This document shows, piece after piece, positions 7,141 through 15,130 of a stretch of 18,789 nt of DNA. Position 1 is the stretch's first letter, and each line of letters opens with the position of its first letter. Where the stretch lies: the NCBI GenBank assembly GCA_905197955.1, contig CAJKAR010000057.1:1-18789 (forward strand), read 5' to 3'. The notes below the pieces were generated by a model. It searched no databases and was not told the DNA's origin. It was given only the letters and a program-made list of their open reading frames with translations. This DNA is from an uncultured Lentisphaeria bacterium. Its GTDB lineage: Bacteria; Verrucomicrobiota; Lentisphaeria; Victivallales; UBA1829. The position numbers were made by a program, and so were the translations under genes.

Positions 7141-8610
7141 ATGTTAATGTTTCTGTTGGGAATCGTGCTGCTGATCGCAGGGTACTGTACTTACGGGAAG
7201 TTCATCGAATCCATTCTGGGGCCGGACGACCGGGAGACACCTGCGAAAAAAAGCTACGACGGAGTTGATTATCTGGTTCTTCCGCACTGGAAAAACATGC
7301 TGATACAACTCCTGAATATTGCAGGTGTCGGACCTGTGATCGGCGTGATTCTCGGGATAAAATTCGGGGCGATAGTCTTTCTGATTATTCCGATCGGGAA
7401 CATCATCGGGGGGGCGGTGCATGACTTTACTGCGGGAATGATGTCGCTGCGTCACAACGGGGCGAATCTTCCGGCGCTCATCAACATGTCGATGGGAAAG
7501 ACGGTGTATACGGTCTTTTCCGTTTTCATGACGTTTCTGCTTCTGCTGGTCGTGGCTGTTTTCATCAATATCCCTGCGGGACTGATCGACCGGATGATGC
7601 CGGAAGCCTCCATTTTCTGGTATGCCGTAGGCGGAATTTTCCTCTACTATATTGTTGCCACGATTTTTCCTGTGGATAAGATTATCGGTGCGGTTTATCC
7701 GATCTTCGGAGCGATGCTTCTGATTGGAACCGCGGCGATCTTCATCTCCATGCTGTGGCACTATTCGTTCACGAACTCCACGTTCCTGATGGAGACGCCG
7801 GAACTCAAAAAGCTGATTTTCGGTTTTCGGGAGGAGAATCCGGTGCTGCCGGTGCTGTTTGTGACAATCGCCTGCGGGATCATGTCCGGTTTTCATGCGA
7901 CGCAGTCTCCGATTATTGCAAGGACGATGGCTTCGGAGCATCAGGCTCGTCCGGCGTTTTACGGCATGATGATTGTGGAGGGGATTATTGCCATGATCTG
8001 GGCGGCTGGCGGTTTTGCCATGTACAATATGTTCCCTGCGATGTTCTCGGATAATGCAACGAATGTGCTGGTGGAGATCACGCAGTATTTCCTTGGCGGA
8101 TGGATGGGAATTTTTACGATTGTCGGAGTGGTGATTCTGGCGATTACGTCGGGAGATACCGCCATGCGCAGTCTGCGTCTGAGTCTGGCGGAGATGTTCC
8201 ATATTGGCCAGTCGAAGGTTTCGAACCGTATTCTGCTCTGTCTTCCTCTGATTGTGATCGTTGCCGGACTTCTCTGGTGGTCCAACATCAGCGCGAAAAC
8301 GTTTGGGCAGCTCTGGAACTATTTTGCCTGGGGAAATCAGGTTCTGGCGTCCTTTACCCTGATTGCGGTGTCTGTCTGGCTGTGGAGAAACGGGAAAAAC
8401 GGATTCGTAACGGTGGTTCCCGGAATGTTTATGACATTTATCGTTTTGACCTATATTCTCTGGATTTCGCCGGCTCATGGCGGACCGGTTGGGTTCGGAC
8501 TTCCTTTGAATATCTCCTATGTTGCGGGGGTGATCCTGGCTCTGATCTGGGGCGCATGGGCGTATTTCAAGGGGCGTAGACTTTCCGGCGGAGAAATCGC
8601 CACAAAATAA
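7141..8610 (+). CDS. CstA-family (carbon starvation protein A) transporter
   Basis: A 489-residue membrane protein with about 13-15 hydrophobic segments. The N-terminal half matches the CstA family: GVDYLVLPHWKNMLIQLLNIAGVGP (41-65), then GAVHDF (91-96), the best conserved motif. Family members take up peptides or pyruvate when carbon is short (E. coli CstA, BtsT). It is much shorter than E. coli CstA (about 700 residues), as in a shorter lineage found in many anaerobes. AAGGAG lies 6 nt before the ATG. It is second in an operon with an Na+-dependent amino-acid transporter, suggesting peptide or amino-acid scavenging. A strong terminator follows 34 nt after the stop. Confidence 0.92.
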   Translation: MLMFLLGIVLLIAGYCTYGKFIESILGPDDRETPAKKSYDGVDYLVLPHWKNMLIQLLNIAGVGPVIGVILGIKFGAIVFLIIPIGNIIGGAVHDFTAGMMSLRHNGANLPALINMSMGKTVYTVFSVFMTFLLLLVVAVFINIPAGLIDRMMPEASIFWYAVGGIFLYYIVATIFPVDKIIGAVYPIFGAMLLIGTAAIFISMLWHYSFTNSTFLMETPELKKLIFGFREENPVLPVLFVTIACGIMSGFHATQSPIIARTMASEHQARPAFYGMMIVEGIIAMIWAAGGFAMYNMFPAMFSDNATNVLVEITQYFLGGWMGIFTIVGVVILAITSGDTAMRSLRLSLAEMFHIGQSKVSNRILLCLPLIVIVAGLLWWSNISAKTFGQLWNYFAWGNQVLASFTLIAVSVWLWRNGKNGFVTVVPGMFMTFIVLTYILWISPAHGGPVGFGLPLNISYVAGVILALIWGAWAYFKGRRLSGGEIATK

Positions 8611-8644
8611 TCGCCGATTTGCTGTAATCTGGATCAGAAATACA

Positions 8645-8684
8645 AAAGCCCCGTTTCCGAAACCGATTTCGGAAACGGGGCTTT
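8645..8684. terminator. Bidirectional rho-independent terminator
   Basis: A perfect 18-bp stem (8645-8662 with 8667-8684) and a 4-nt CCGA loop. On plus it is followed by CTTTT, and on minus by TTTTG. It ends the NSS-cstA operon and, from the other side, the lipoprotein end of the tail cluster. It marks a clean border between the host-type genes and the phage-like cluster. Confidence 0.93.
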
Positions 8685-8706
8685 CTTTTGCTTCGCATGA
8701 GAAGAG

Positions 8707-9165
8707 TTATTTGTCTTCACGAATGGAACTGGCTGAATCCTTGGAAGAGGCTGAGGTCGAGGAGAGTTCGGAACTCATGGAAGTGATTCCTTCGGTCAGG
8801 CTTGCACTGATGTCGCTTTTCGTTGCCTGAATGATTTTGGCGATGCCCGGCAGGGCTGTCTGATCCGGAAGAATCGAAATGGCTCCCTTGTTCACTTTTC
8901 CGGCAAAAAGTTTGCCGTGCGGCGTCGGATCTTCCGCGGTTCCGCTGGAAACGCTGATGTACGCCGCCCACCCATCTTCCCAGACAATGACCGATTTGTT
9001 TTTTGTGGAATCGGTTACTGTCTTGATAACGGATTCGCTGGATTCGGTTCGCTTGATAAGATTACCTGTCTCATCATACTCCAGAATCGTGCTGGTGGTA
9101 GAGGTGCATGCGGAGAGTACCGCAGCAAAAACTCCGCAGAGAAAAAAGAAAAAATGTTTACGCAT
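8707..9165 (-). CDS. Small secreted lipoprotein, phage-cluster associated
   Basis: A 152-residue protein with a clear lipoprotein signal: MRKH, a Phe-rich hydrophobic core, then the lipobox LSAC with the lipidated cysteine at residue 20. The mature part has a short hydrophilic repeat-like start (TSTTSTILEY, then NLIKRT), a Trp-containing WEDGWAAYISVSS block near 61-73, and a Ser-rich C-terminal tail. AAGGAC precedes the ATG. It is the last minus-strand gene of the cluster, 84 nt after the 155-residue gene and just before the bidirectional terminator. Small lipoproteins at the distal end of phage tail operons can belong to lysis or exclusion functions, but nothing here proves either. Confidence 0.8.
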   Translation of the reverse strand: MRKHFFFFLCGVFAAVLSACTSTTSTILEYDETGNLIKRTESSESVIKTVTDSTKNKSVIVWEDGWAAYISVSSGTAEDPTPHGKLFAGKVNKGAISILPDQTALPGIAKIIQATKSDISASLTEGITSMSSELSSTSASSKDSASSIREDK

Positions 9166-9249
9166 TTTCTGTCCTTTCAGAATACTGTTATTTTATGTTG
9201 CGTGGTGATAAGAGGAAATCCGGGGAGGGGCCGTTTTTTGTCGGATTGA

Positions 9250-9717
9250 TTATTTATTTTCCGTGAGCTGTTGATTTCTCCTTTCTTTTGCCTGAATCCA
9301 TGCTTCAAATGCAAGCTCTGTTCCGATTGCGGTATTTCCCGCCAGCATTACACTCCACCAGTAGGCTCGTTCGATCCGGTAGGAACGTTTCAGGATTTTC
9401 CAGGTCCATAACGGGAATTCCGTATCGAAGATTTTCCGGCAGTTCCGTTTCCAGAGGTCTGTAACATGATCGAAGGTTTCACGGGTTCCGTCCGACTCCT
9501 CAAACTGGACATCATGGAGAAGAATCTCCGGTTTGAACAGCTTCATCAGTTCGGTCAGAATCTGACGGGCAATCGGTTTCCAGCTGTCGGGGCCTGCTCC
9601 GTTGTAGATGTGGGAAAGTTCTGAATCCGTGTACTTTTTCAGAATTTCGCATCCCTCAAGAGCGTATCGTTTACATTCATATCTTAAAAGCGAAAGTTCG
9701 GTTTCCAAATCTGTCAT
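9250..9717 (-). CDS. Phage-style protein with phospholipase-A2-like motif spacing
   Basis: A 155-residue protein. An NGAGP turn (39-43) is followed 24 residues later by an LLHDVQF block (66-72, His68-Asp69) and by VTDLWKRNC (85-93, Asp87). A glycine-rich loop, a His-Asp pair and a later Asp are the elements of short phospholipase A2 domains such as those of parvovirus capsids. Proteins with an NG-G-P...HD pattern also occur in phage tail/lysis regions. A hydrophobic stretch (about 119-136, starting YWWSVMLAGNTAIG) could touch a membrane. The enzymatic reading is inference from motif order only. The ATG has a weak AGG upstream. It is separated from the tail-fibre genes by a 352-nt gap, so it may have its own promoter, though I could not find one. 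Confidence 0.7.
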   Translation of the reverse strand: MTDLETELSLLRYECKRYALEGCEILKKYTDSELSHIYNGAGPDSWKPIARQILTELMKLFKPEILLHDVQFEESDGTRETFDHVTDLWKRNCRKIFDTEFPLWTWKILKRSYRIERAYWWSVMLAGNTAIGTELAFEAWIQAKERRNQQLTENK

Positions 9718-10069
9718 AATTGTGGCCTGTTTTTTATTTTTTGGTTGAATCTTACTTGGAAAATGCGCGGTGCAGATCCGGAAGGGAATCCGATTGTTGT
9801 GCTTTTCCGTTTAGGGGACGCTTCAGGAAGACTCTACCTCAAGACGTCTTTCAAAGCGGATGAGGTTTCCCCTTCCTATCTAATGTCGTGAATCCTGATC
9901 CTGAAAGCAGATCCGTTTTATTCTATTGCATATTCAGAAATCCATCTGGAGAACGGATGAATCAAGATTGTTCAGAAATCTGTGCAGAATTTCGAATTCT
10001 GTCCCTGATGGTATCCGTAGAAGATAAGGACTGCGGTCAGTGTTCGCGCATGGTATTCTGGAGAATATT
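9718..10069. other. 352-nt gap inside the tail cluster
   Basis: No supported gene. A 43-codon plus-strand frame (9763-9891) reads smoothly but has no ribosome-binding site. A minus-strand frame at 9934-10158 overlaps the 83-codon gene and resembles nothing. A 10-bp palindrome AAGACGTCTT lies at 9841-9850. I see no terminator with a T-run. The stretch could be a decayed end of a fibre gene or a cargo insertion point. Confidence 0.4.
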
Positions 10070-10321
10070 TCAAAAAACGCTGCTGTTTTTAGAAAATTCC
10101 TGTATGCTTTTTTCTTTGGCTTCATCTTCTGCAAATGAGGTATTAAGAGAATTTCCATCTGTCAGCATTTGATCCTCAGCATTCTGATATACCGGAATAC
10201 ATAGATTTCGATCCCGGATCAGTAGACATTTATCTCCAGACTGTGGTAAGACATCCTCCGTGGAATTCAGCAGGGGGAATGCTGTATTGTCATATAAGAG
10301 GCATTTTTGTGGAATTATCAT
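10070..10321 (-). CDS. Small protein with two KCLL motifs, coupled to the LamG fibre gene
   Basis: An 83-residue product of unknown function. Its ATG overlaps the stop of the preceding LamG gene by one base (TGATG), and GAGGTGAT lies just upstream, the same ribosome-binding site style as the LamG gene, so it is very likely translated. Residues 6-17 (KCLLYDNTAFPL) and a second block from about residue 31 (KCLLIRDRNLCI) resemble residues 15-26 of the LamG protein (KCLMIEKTALPI). The acidic C-terminal part has no recognisable fold. It may be a fibre-associated adaptor or the surviving N-terminus of a second fibre gene that has lost its LamG part. Confidence 0.6.
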   Translation of the reverse strand: MIIPQKCLLYDNTAFPLLNSTEDVLPQSGDKCLLIRDRNLCIPVYQNAEDQMLTDGNSLNTSFAEDEAKEKSIQEFSKNSSVF

Positions 10322-11514
10322 CAGATCACCTCAATTTCAGTTATATTAACTTTGACTCCTCCAGCTTGATTTTCAATTATGAGCTGAGTTCCCATATAGA
10401 TTCTGAAACCGATTATCTCCAAATCTGGATTTACCGGAACAACAAGGACTCCTTCTGGCGCAGAACTCGTTTCGCTGAATAGCGTTGCTACATCAGAAAA
10501 CGTGCCATCAACAGAAATCCATTCTATGGTAATCCATCCTTTCACAGCTCCTTCGAGAAATAGAGCAAAATCCTCCACAACAGAAGCCTCGTTTGTTTTT
10601 ATTACCAAGGACGAGGCGTGAAAAGGAATTTTATCAACTCGTTTCCAAGAAATAAAAACTTCAGTATTTCCGCTTGATGGAACATGATTTTTTGTAAAAG
10701 GCCCTGCATCATTTTTTCCGCTAAAAACTTTCCATCCATCTTGGCTTGAGTAGATATCCCAGTCAGGATCACTGTTTTCTGAAGTCAAATTTTGAGGATA
10801 CTTCGAATACTCCGGTACATATTCTTCCGACAGTCGCTGAATTTCATTTTCAGCCAAAACTCTGTTATAAATTCTTGCTCCAGCCAGGTACATTCCTCGA
10901 GGCATCAGACGCACAACAGAGAGTTCTGTTGAGAGATTCTCCAATCTTCCCGACGAATCCAATGCCCCGTTAAGATACAGAGATACAAGAACTCCTGTTT
11001 CTTCCGGCGTAAAAGTTGCAAGACAGTGGATCCAGTGTCTGTCCGGAAGAGGTGTTGTCCCGATCATCGCTTCATTGTTCCCACCAGCTCCGAGAAAACT
11101 GTCATTTGCGGAACTCATGATACATCTGTTCCTGTATGCTTCCTCTTGATTGCCATAGCACATCGGCGAATTCCAAATGCCGGAATCGAAATCATCCGCT
11201 TTACAGATCCAGATACTCATGGTACACGCTTCTCTCTCGACAGGGAAGTTCGTGTCAGGACAGAACATTCCCGCGACAGAATCTCCGGTAACACAGGAAA
11301 TCCCATAATGTTCCTGAAAAGAGAGATTACCATCAGTTGTCCATACCTGTCCCGTTTCAGCAGCCCTCTTATTTTGAGAAAGCGGAGCCCAGAAAAGGAG
11401 TCCGCTGTACAGAGAATCAATGAGAGCAGAGCTTTTGATCGGAAGAGCCGTCTTTTCGATCATAAGACATTTTGAATTCTCTTCCGGTATGTTTTCCGTA
11501 TTCAAAAAGAGCAT
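10321..11514 (-). CDS. LamG-domain tail-fibre-like protein
   Basis: A 397-residue protein. Residues about 38-235 form a LamG/concanavalin-A-like jelly-roll: GLLFWAPLSQN start, CTMSIWIC strand (97-104), HWIHCLATFTPEETGVLVSLYLNGAL (160-185), and the closing AGARIYNRVLAENEIQRLSEE (211-231). This domain binds glycans or proteins and is common in phage receptor-binding fibres. Residues about 240-397 form a second, beta-rich region without a clear family. There is no signal peptide, as expected for a virion or particle component. GAGGTGA precedes the ATG, and the gene begins 9 nt after the previous stop. It is more AT-rich than the fibre gene upstream, hinting at independent exchange of the receptor-binding part. 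Confidence 0.8.
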   Translation of the reverse strand: MLFLNTENIPEENSKCLMIEKTALPIKSSALIDSLYSGLLFWAPLSQNKRAAETGQVWTTDGNLSFQEHYGISCVTGDSVAGMFCPDTNFPVEREACTMSIWICKADDFDSGIWNSPMCYGNQEEAYRNRCIMSSANDSFLGAGGNNEAMIGTTPLPDRHWIHCLATFTPEETGVLVSLYLNGALDSSGRLENLSTELSVVRLMPRGMYLAGARIYNRVLAENEIQRLSEEYVPEYSKYPQNLTSENSDPDWDIYSSQDGWKVFSGKNDAGPFTKNHVPSSGNTEVFISWKRVDKIPFHASSLVIKTNEASVVEDFALFLEGAVKGWITIEWISVDGTFSDVATLFSETSSAPEGVLVVPVNPDLEIIGFRIYMGTQLIIENQAGGVKVNITEIEVI

Positions 11515-11523
11515 GTTTTCACC

Positions 11524-11967
11524 TCATGGAACAATCACGTTTTCATGAATGGTTCCTTCCGGATTTTCCGTCCAGTCGTCGTTAGCCTCCTGCACGGTTG
11601 CGGTACCGGTTTCCGGATTGTAGGATTTGATGATTCCAAGCGTAATTCCGGAAGTCAGAGGTGGAACTCCGGTCAGTTCATCGTATTTGTGGGTGTGATC
11701 CGAAGATGCTTTTCCGTCAAGATCACTTTTATCCGGAACCGGTTCGTATTTTGAAACGGCCTTTTTGGTGAATGCACCGAGCGAAACGTCTTTCAGTTCC
11801 GTGATCCGGTAGTTTTTTCCATCCGCCTGGACATAAACGATCATACCGGGCCATGGCGATTCAATCGCTTCCAGAGCTTCCGTATTACTCACAACAATTC
11901 CGGCGATCGGTGCTGTTCCGGGCGTCGTCAGTTTCAGCGGTTTTGCAAGATCGATGGTTTCAGCCAT
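11524..11967 (-). CDS. Small fibre-associated protein with HTHKY motif
   Basis: A 147-residue protein. Residues 88-101 read ASSDHTHKYDELTG followed by VP, a motif that recurs in phage tail fibres and collar/knob proteins. The N-terminal half is beta-rich (PGTAPIAGIVV, then GMIVYVQADGKNYRI at 41-55), and the C-terminal part is also polar and beta-like. It starts 1 nt after the stop of the collagen-like fibre gene with GGAGG upstream, and is probably co-assembled with it. No catalytic motif is visible. Confidence 0.75.
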   Translation of the reverse strand: MAETIDLAKPLKLTTPGTAPIAGIVVSNTEALEAIESPWPGMIVYVQADGKNYRITELKDVSLGAFTKKAVSKYEPVPDKSDLDGKASSDHTHKYDELTGVPPLTSGITLGIIKSYNPETGTATVQEANDDWTENPEGTIHENVIVP

Positions 11968-11968
11968 A

Positions 11969-14173
11969 TCAAATTTCCTCCACTTTGATGAATGTTTCTC
12001 CGCTTACAAGGCGAATTTCCCCGTAAGCAAGATAGGATACTCCGTTGAGCGAAATTTCCGTTCCGTTTGCTCCGGATCCAGAGACTCCGCCTTTGTTTTC
12101 TTCGAAGGCAAGCCAGCCGGAGATGCCGTCAAATTTGAGCGCCTTCAGATTCTCTTCTTTCGGAAGCAGAACGAAATCCATATCGCCGGGCGATGCGTCG
12201 CCGAGAGAGGTCTTGTCAAGACTTTTTGCCGGCATGTGATGAACCGTTTCTGCGGAAAGCATTTCTGCGGTGATATCTGCAATTTTATAAATTTCGGCGG
12301 TGGATGCAACATGTCCGAAATACATATCCGCTGTTTTTCTGATTGTAAGTTCCACTTGAATCGCCATGCTCGCTCCATCCGCGGATGCCGTAAAGGTAAG
12401 CGATGCGGAACCTTCAGCACTTGGCGTTCCGGAAATGGTTTTGCCATTCAGAGAAAGTCCATCCGGCAGCGTTCCGGAGGTCAGTTCGATCGCAACATCG
12501 GCTCCGCTGGAGGCAACCGCATCAAATGTCAGCGAGAATGCTTCTCCAACAGAGAGCGTTTCTCTGTATGTCCCCGTTCCACTGATTGAGATTCCCCCGA
12601 GCTCCTGTACGGCAACCGCGACCCATTGACTGTTTTTCCGGCAGTAGAACAGACCATCATTCGGCGCTTCCGGCATCGTATTTTTTACAGCCTCGATCCA
12701 TTCATTGTAGGAGAGCAAACCCCCCTGATCCAGATATTCCTGATACTGCGTCTTTCCGCCGATTCCCTGGGCAAAGCGGATGCGTCCTCCGGAAGAAGTG
12801 TCAATCGTTCCGAAATAGATGACCGTATGATTTTCTTCGTAGCAGGTACGTATGGCACAGCAGTCCGGAGTTCCGGGTTCTCCGGCGATCGGGATTACTT
12901 TTCCCGCTCCGTCCTCAAGATTGAGTTCCACCTGGGCGATTGGACGGACTCCGCTGATGACAAGAGATCCTCCGTAGATTTCCGCTTCCGTAAAGAGATA
13001 ATCCGGCGTGACGGAAGCGTTTTCCCCCTGAGGCCCCTGCGGTCCGGGTTCTCCCTGAACACCCTGTTCTCCCTGGATCCCCTGATAGAGACGGACTCCG
13101 GAGGACCAGTCGCCAAGATCATTGGATTTTTTCTGATACCAGCACTGATAATGTCGTCCATCCGTCTCATCCATGAGGAGATCGGTGGCCAGAAAGATGA
13201 AATTGGCTTCGGCAGCATCGTAGAGATGACGTCGGGCAAGGATGTCGGTTTTATCGATCCAGAGTCCCTGACCAGCGGGTCCCTGTGGTCCGGGTTCCCC
13301 CTGTTTTCCCTCATCGCCTTTTGCTCCGGGAGCACCATCTTTTCCATCGGCTCCGGGAGCACCGTCTTTCCCGTCCTTGCCGGCGGGCCCCTGAAGGGTG
13401 GTGATATGGACGGGATTCGTCCATGCGCCGGAAAGATACCAGTAAAGATCGCCGGAATCGGAATCACAGAAACAGAATCCGTCTTCCGGATTTTCGGGCC
13501 GTTCGGCAAGAGGAGCGACCATTCCCGGCTCCACGACTCGGCCATCGACTCCGTAAGGGATCGGCTGCCAGGCGGAAGGTTCTCCGTTTTCGCCATGTCG
13601 AACTCTCTGGTATTTGTCAACATGAATCACAAATGTGGAGTGTGCTTCCTCCCCATCCACGGAATATTCATAGATCAGGGGTCTGCTGACGAGCGCTTCC
13701 AGTTCTGTTTTTTCAACGAGTCCGGAATCCGGCGCTTCCGGCGGTTCTCCGCCTTCGGGATCAACAACCGAGGATGCTGTGATGCCGATCCGGAGATAGA
13801 TCTGCTTGACCCCGTCTGCATCATATCCCCAGAGTTCGAAATAAGCGGGAAGATTCTCTTTTCCATCAACGGCGGCGAGAAAGGTTGTTGTGTTTGCATC
13901 GAGCTGAACGCGGACGATTCCTTCGGCAAGGCTGCTTTTGTCAATCTTGTCATTGAGTGTGCGGCACATGACTTCCGTTGACGAGAGCAGATCGCTGTCA
14001 ACTGCGGCGCGCCAGCTGGGGAGTCCGCTCAAATCCAGAGGAAGATTCTCTCCATCCACGAGATGGAGTTCCCAGACAGGCTGTTCCTTGTAACTGAGCA
14101 GAGGACGACCCGTGACTCGAGCTCCGGTTGCATCGACACGCATCTGGCGTGTCATGTCGTAATAAAGATCCAT
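11969..14173 (-). CDS. Collagen-like tail fibre protein with Ig-like domain
   Basis: A 734-residue, probably trimeric fibre. Residues 1-130 are a beta-rich N-terminal domain likely to attach to the tail. Residues 262-303 are 14 uninterrupted Gly-X-Y triplets, and 365-385 are seven more, typical of phage collagen-like stalks. Between them (304-364) is a compact Trp/Tyr-rich module. Residues 527-613 match a putative Ig/cadherin-like fold (LPDGLSLNGKTISGTP signature at 569-584). The C-terminal 120 residues, ending in YLAYGEIRLVSGETFIKVEEI, may be the tip. The ATG directly abuts the TAA of the previous gene, with AGGATGGTGA just before. It is the largest gene of the cluster and the best evidence for a tail-fibre role. 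Confidence 0.87.
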   Translation of the reverse strand: MDLYYDMTRQMRVDATGARVTGRPLLSYKEQPVWELHLVDGENLPLDLSGLPSWRAAVDSDLLSSTEVMCRTLNDKIDKSSLAEGIVRVQLDANTTTFLAAVDGKENLPAYFELWGYDADGVKQIYLRIGITASSVVDPEGGEPPEAPDSGLVEKTELEALVSRPLIYEYSVDGEEAHSTFVIHVDKYQRVRHGENGEPSAWQPIPYGVDGRVVEPGMVAPLAERPENPEDGFCFCDSDSGDLYWYLSGAWTNPVHITTLQGPAGKDGKDGAPGADGKDGAPGAKGDEGKQGEPGPQGPAGQGLWIDKTDILARRHLYDAAEANFIFLATDLLMDETDGRHYQCWYQKKSNDLGDWSSGVRLYQGIQGEQGVQGEPGPQGPQGENASVTPDYLFTEAEIYGGSLVISGVRPIAQVELNLEDGAGKVIPIAGEPGTPDCCAIRTCYEENHTVIYFGTIDTSSGGRIRFAQGIGGKTQYQEYLDQGGLLSYNEWIEAVKNTMPEAPNDGLFYCRKNSQWVAVAVQELGGISISGTGTYRETLSVGEAFSLTFDAVASSGADVAIELTSGTLPDGLSLNGKTISGTPSAEGSASLTFTASADGASMAIQVELTIRKTADMYFGHVASTAEIYKIADITAEMLSAETVHHMPAKSLDKTSLGDASPGDMDFVLLPKEENLKALKFDGISGWLAFEENKGGVSGSGANGTEISLNGVSYLAYGEIRLVSGETFIKVEEI
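13323..13375. repeat. 27-bp tandem repeat in the collagen-like region
   Basis: Two nearly identical 26-nt units (13323-13348 and 13350-13375) with a 27-bp period encode repeated Gly-X-Y triplets. Each contains the palindrome GCTCCGGGAGC. Tandem units like these can gain or lose copies by slippage and so change the stalk length. Confidence 0.7.
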
Positions 14174-15130
14174 TTATTCACCATCCTTGTTTATAAAGTG
14201 AAAGGTTGTCGAAAAATCCGCACAGCAGAAGATTCCGCGTGCGGTGAATCCGAACGTTTCAGTTTTTCCCTTGACGGGAACGCGGGTGTGATCCGGCATT
14301 CCAGGAAGACTCCAGTCGGTGGAGAAATTCCCGCTGCTGTCTGCATACAGAACATTCAATCCGCGAAGGAGTCCTGTTCCGTAAGCGTCGAAATTCTCCG
14401 GATCGGCATCCGGTGAGTCCACGGACAGATACAAACGGACATCCGCTCCCGTGAGTTCTTCCGAAAGCAGAGCGGAAATGTTTCCGCATTGATAAACATC
14501 CGCGCAGTACGATCCCTCTTTCCATCCATGATCGGGTCCCCAGATCGTAGTTGTCGTGCGGGATATGGAGGCATTTTCCACTGGCCCCTGCGGCGATGCT
14601 CCGGACATAGCCGCCTCGATTGCCGCCTCCGGACTCATTGGTTCTCCGCTATGCTCGGATCCTGTCAGATAGAAGCATTGATAACTGATTTCCGCAAAAC
14701 GGAGCAGATTGATCATCCGGTAGCGCTGAAGCGCCCATTCGAGAGGCCACTCCGGAAGCATCTGTTCCGAATTCGGATTCAGGAAAGTTTCCTCCAGAGC
14801 ATCACACAGGGTTTCCATGGTCCAGAAAGGAATCTCGGTCAGAGTTTCAAAATCGACCTTGAGATGATTGATGTAGTGTCTTGCAACATCCTGCAGATAG
14901 CGGTCGAAAAGAATGGCCGCGTCCCGTCCGCTGCCGCACACGGCAAAGGGATCGGGGCGATACGGATTTTTCTGTTCCATCGCCTCGCCGGAGTCCGGAT
15001 CGACCGGAGATGGCGTATAGACTTTTCTGCGTTCCCAGAGAGCTTCGCACAGACCGTTATAAGGTAGTCCCATCGGCAGAAACTCTATCTTGGGGAATCC
15101 GAACGTTTCCCAGTTTCCGTCATAATTCAC
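14174..15130 (-). CDS. Unrecognised phage-tail-cluster protein
   Basis: A 318-residue protein of unknown function. The N-terminal half has Trp/Phe/Pro-rich motifs (NWETFGFPKIEFLPMG) and a largely helical middle (FDRYLQDVARHYINHL; WPLEWALQRYRMINLLRFAEISYQCF). The C-terminal third is beta-like. I chose the GTG at 15130: it overlaps the preceding TGA as GTGA, and GGAGG lies 8 nt upstream. A GTG at 15139 is too close to that site. Its place between the small tail proteins and the long fibre fits a baseplate or fibre-attachment component, by position only. Confidence 0.7.
   Translation of the reverse strand: MNYDGNWETFGFPKIEFLPMGLPYNGLCEALWERRKVYTPSPVDPDSGEAMEQKNPYRPDPFAVCGSGRDAAILFDRYLQDVARHYINHLKVDFETLTEIPFWTMETLCDALEETFLNPNSEQMLPEWPLEWALQRYRMINLLRFAEISYQCFYLTGSEHSGEPMSPEAAIEAAMSGASPQGPVENASISRTTTTIWGPDHGWKEGSYCADVYQCGNISALLSEELTGADVRLYLSVDSPDADPENFDAYGTGLLRGLNVLYADSSGNFSTDWSLPGMPDHTRVPVKGKTETFGFTARGIFCCADFSTTFHFINKDGE

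Noticed and set aside
7144..8478. A 444-codon minus-strand frame opposite cstA
   Set aside because: Its His/Arg/Asn-rich composition is typical of the complement of a membrane-protein gene.
13323..13375. CRISPR-like tandem repeat
   Set aside because: Only two units with a 27-bp period and no spacers. It encodes collagen triplets.
12626..13981. A 451-codon plus-strand frame opposite the collagen-like fibre gene
   Set aside because: Antisense to a gene with clear Gly-X-Y repeats and good coupling signals. No ribosome-binding site.
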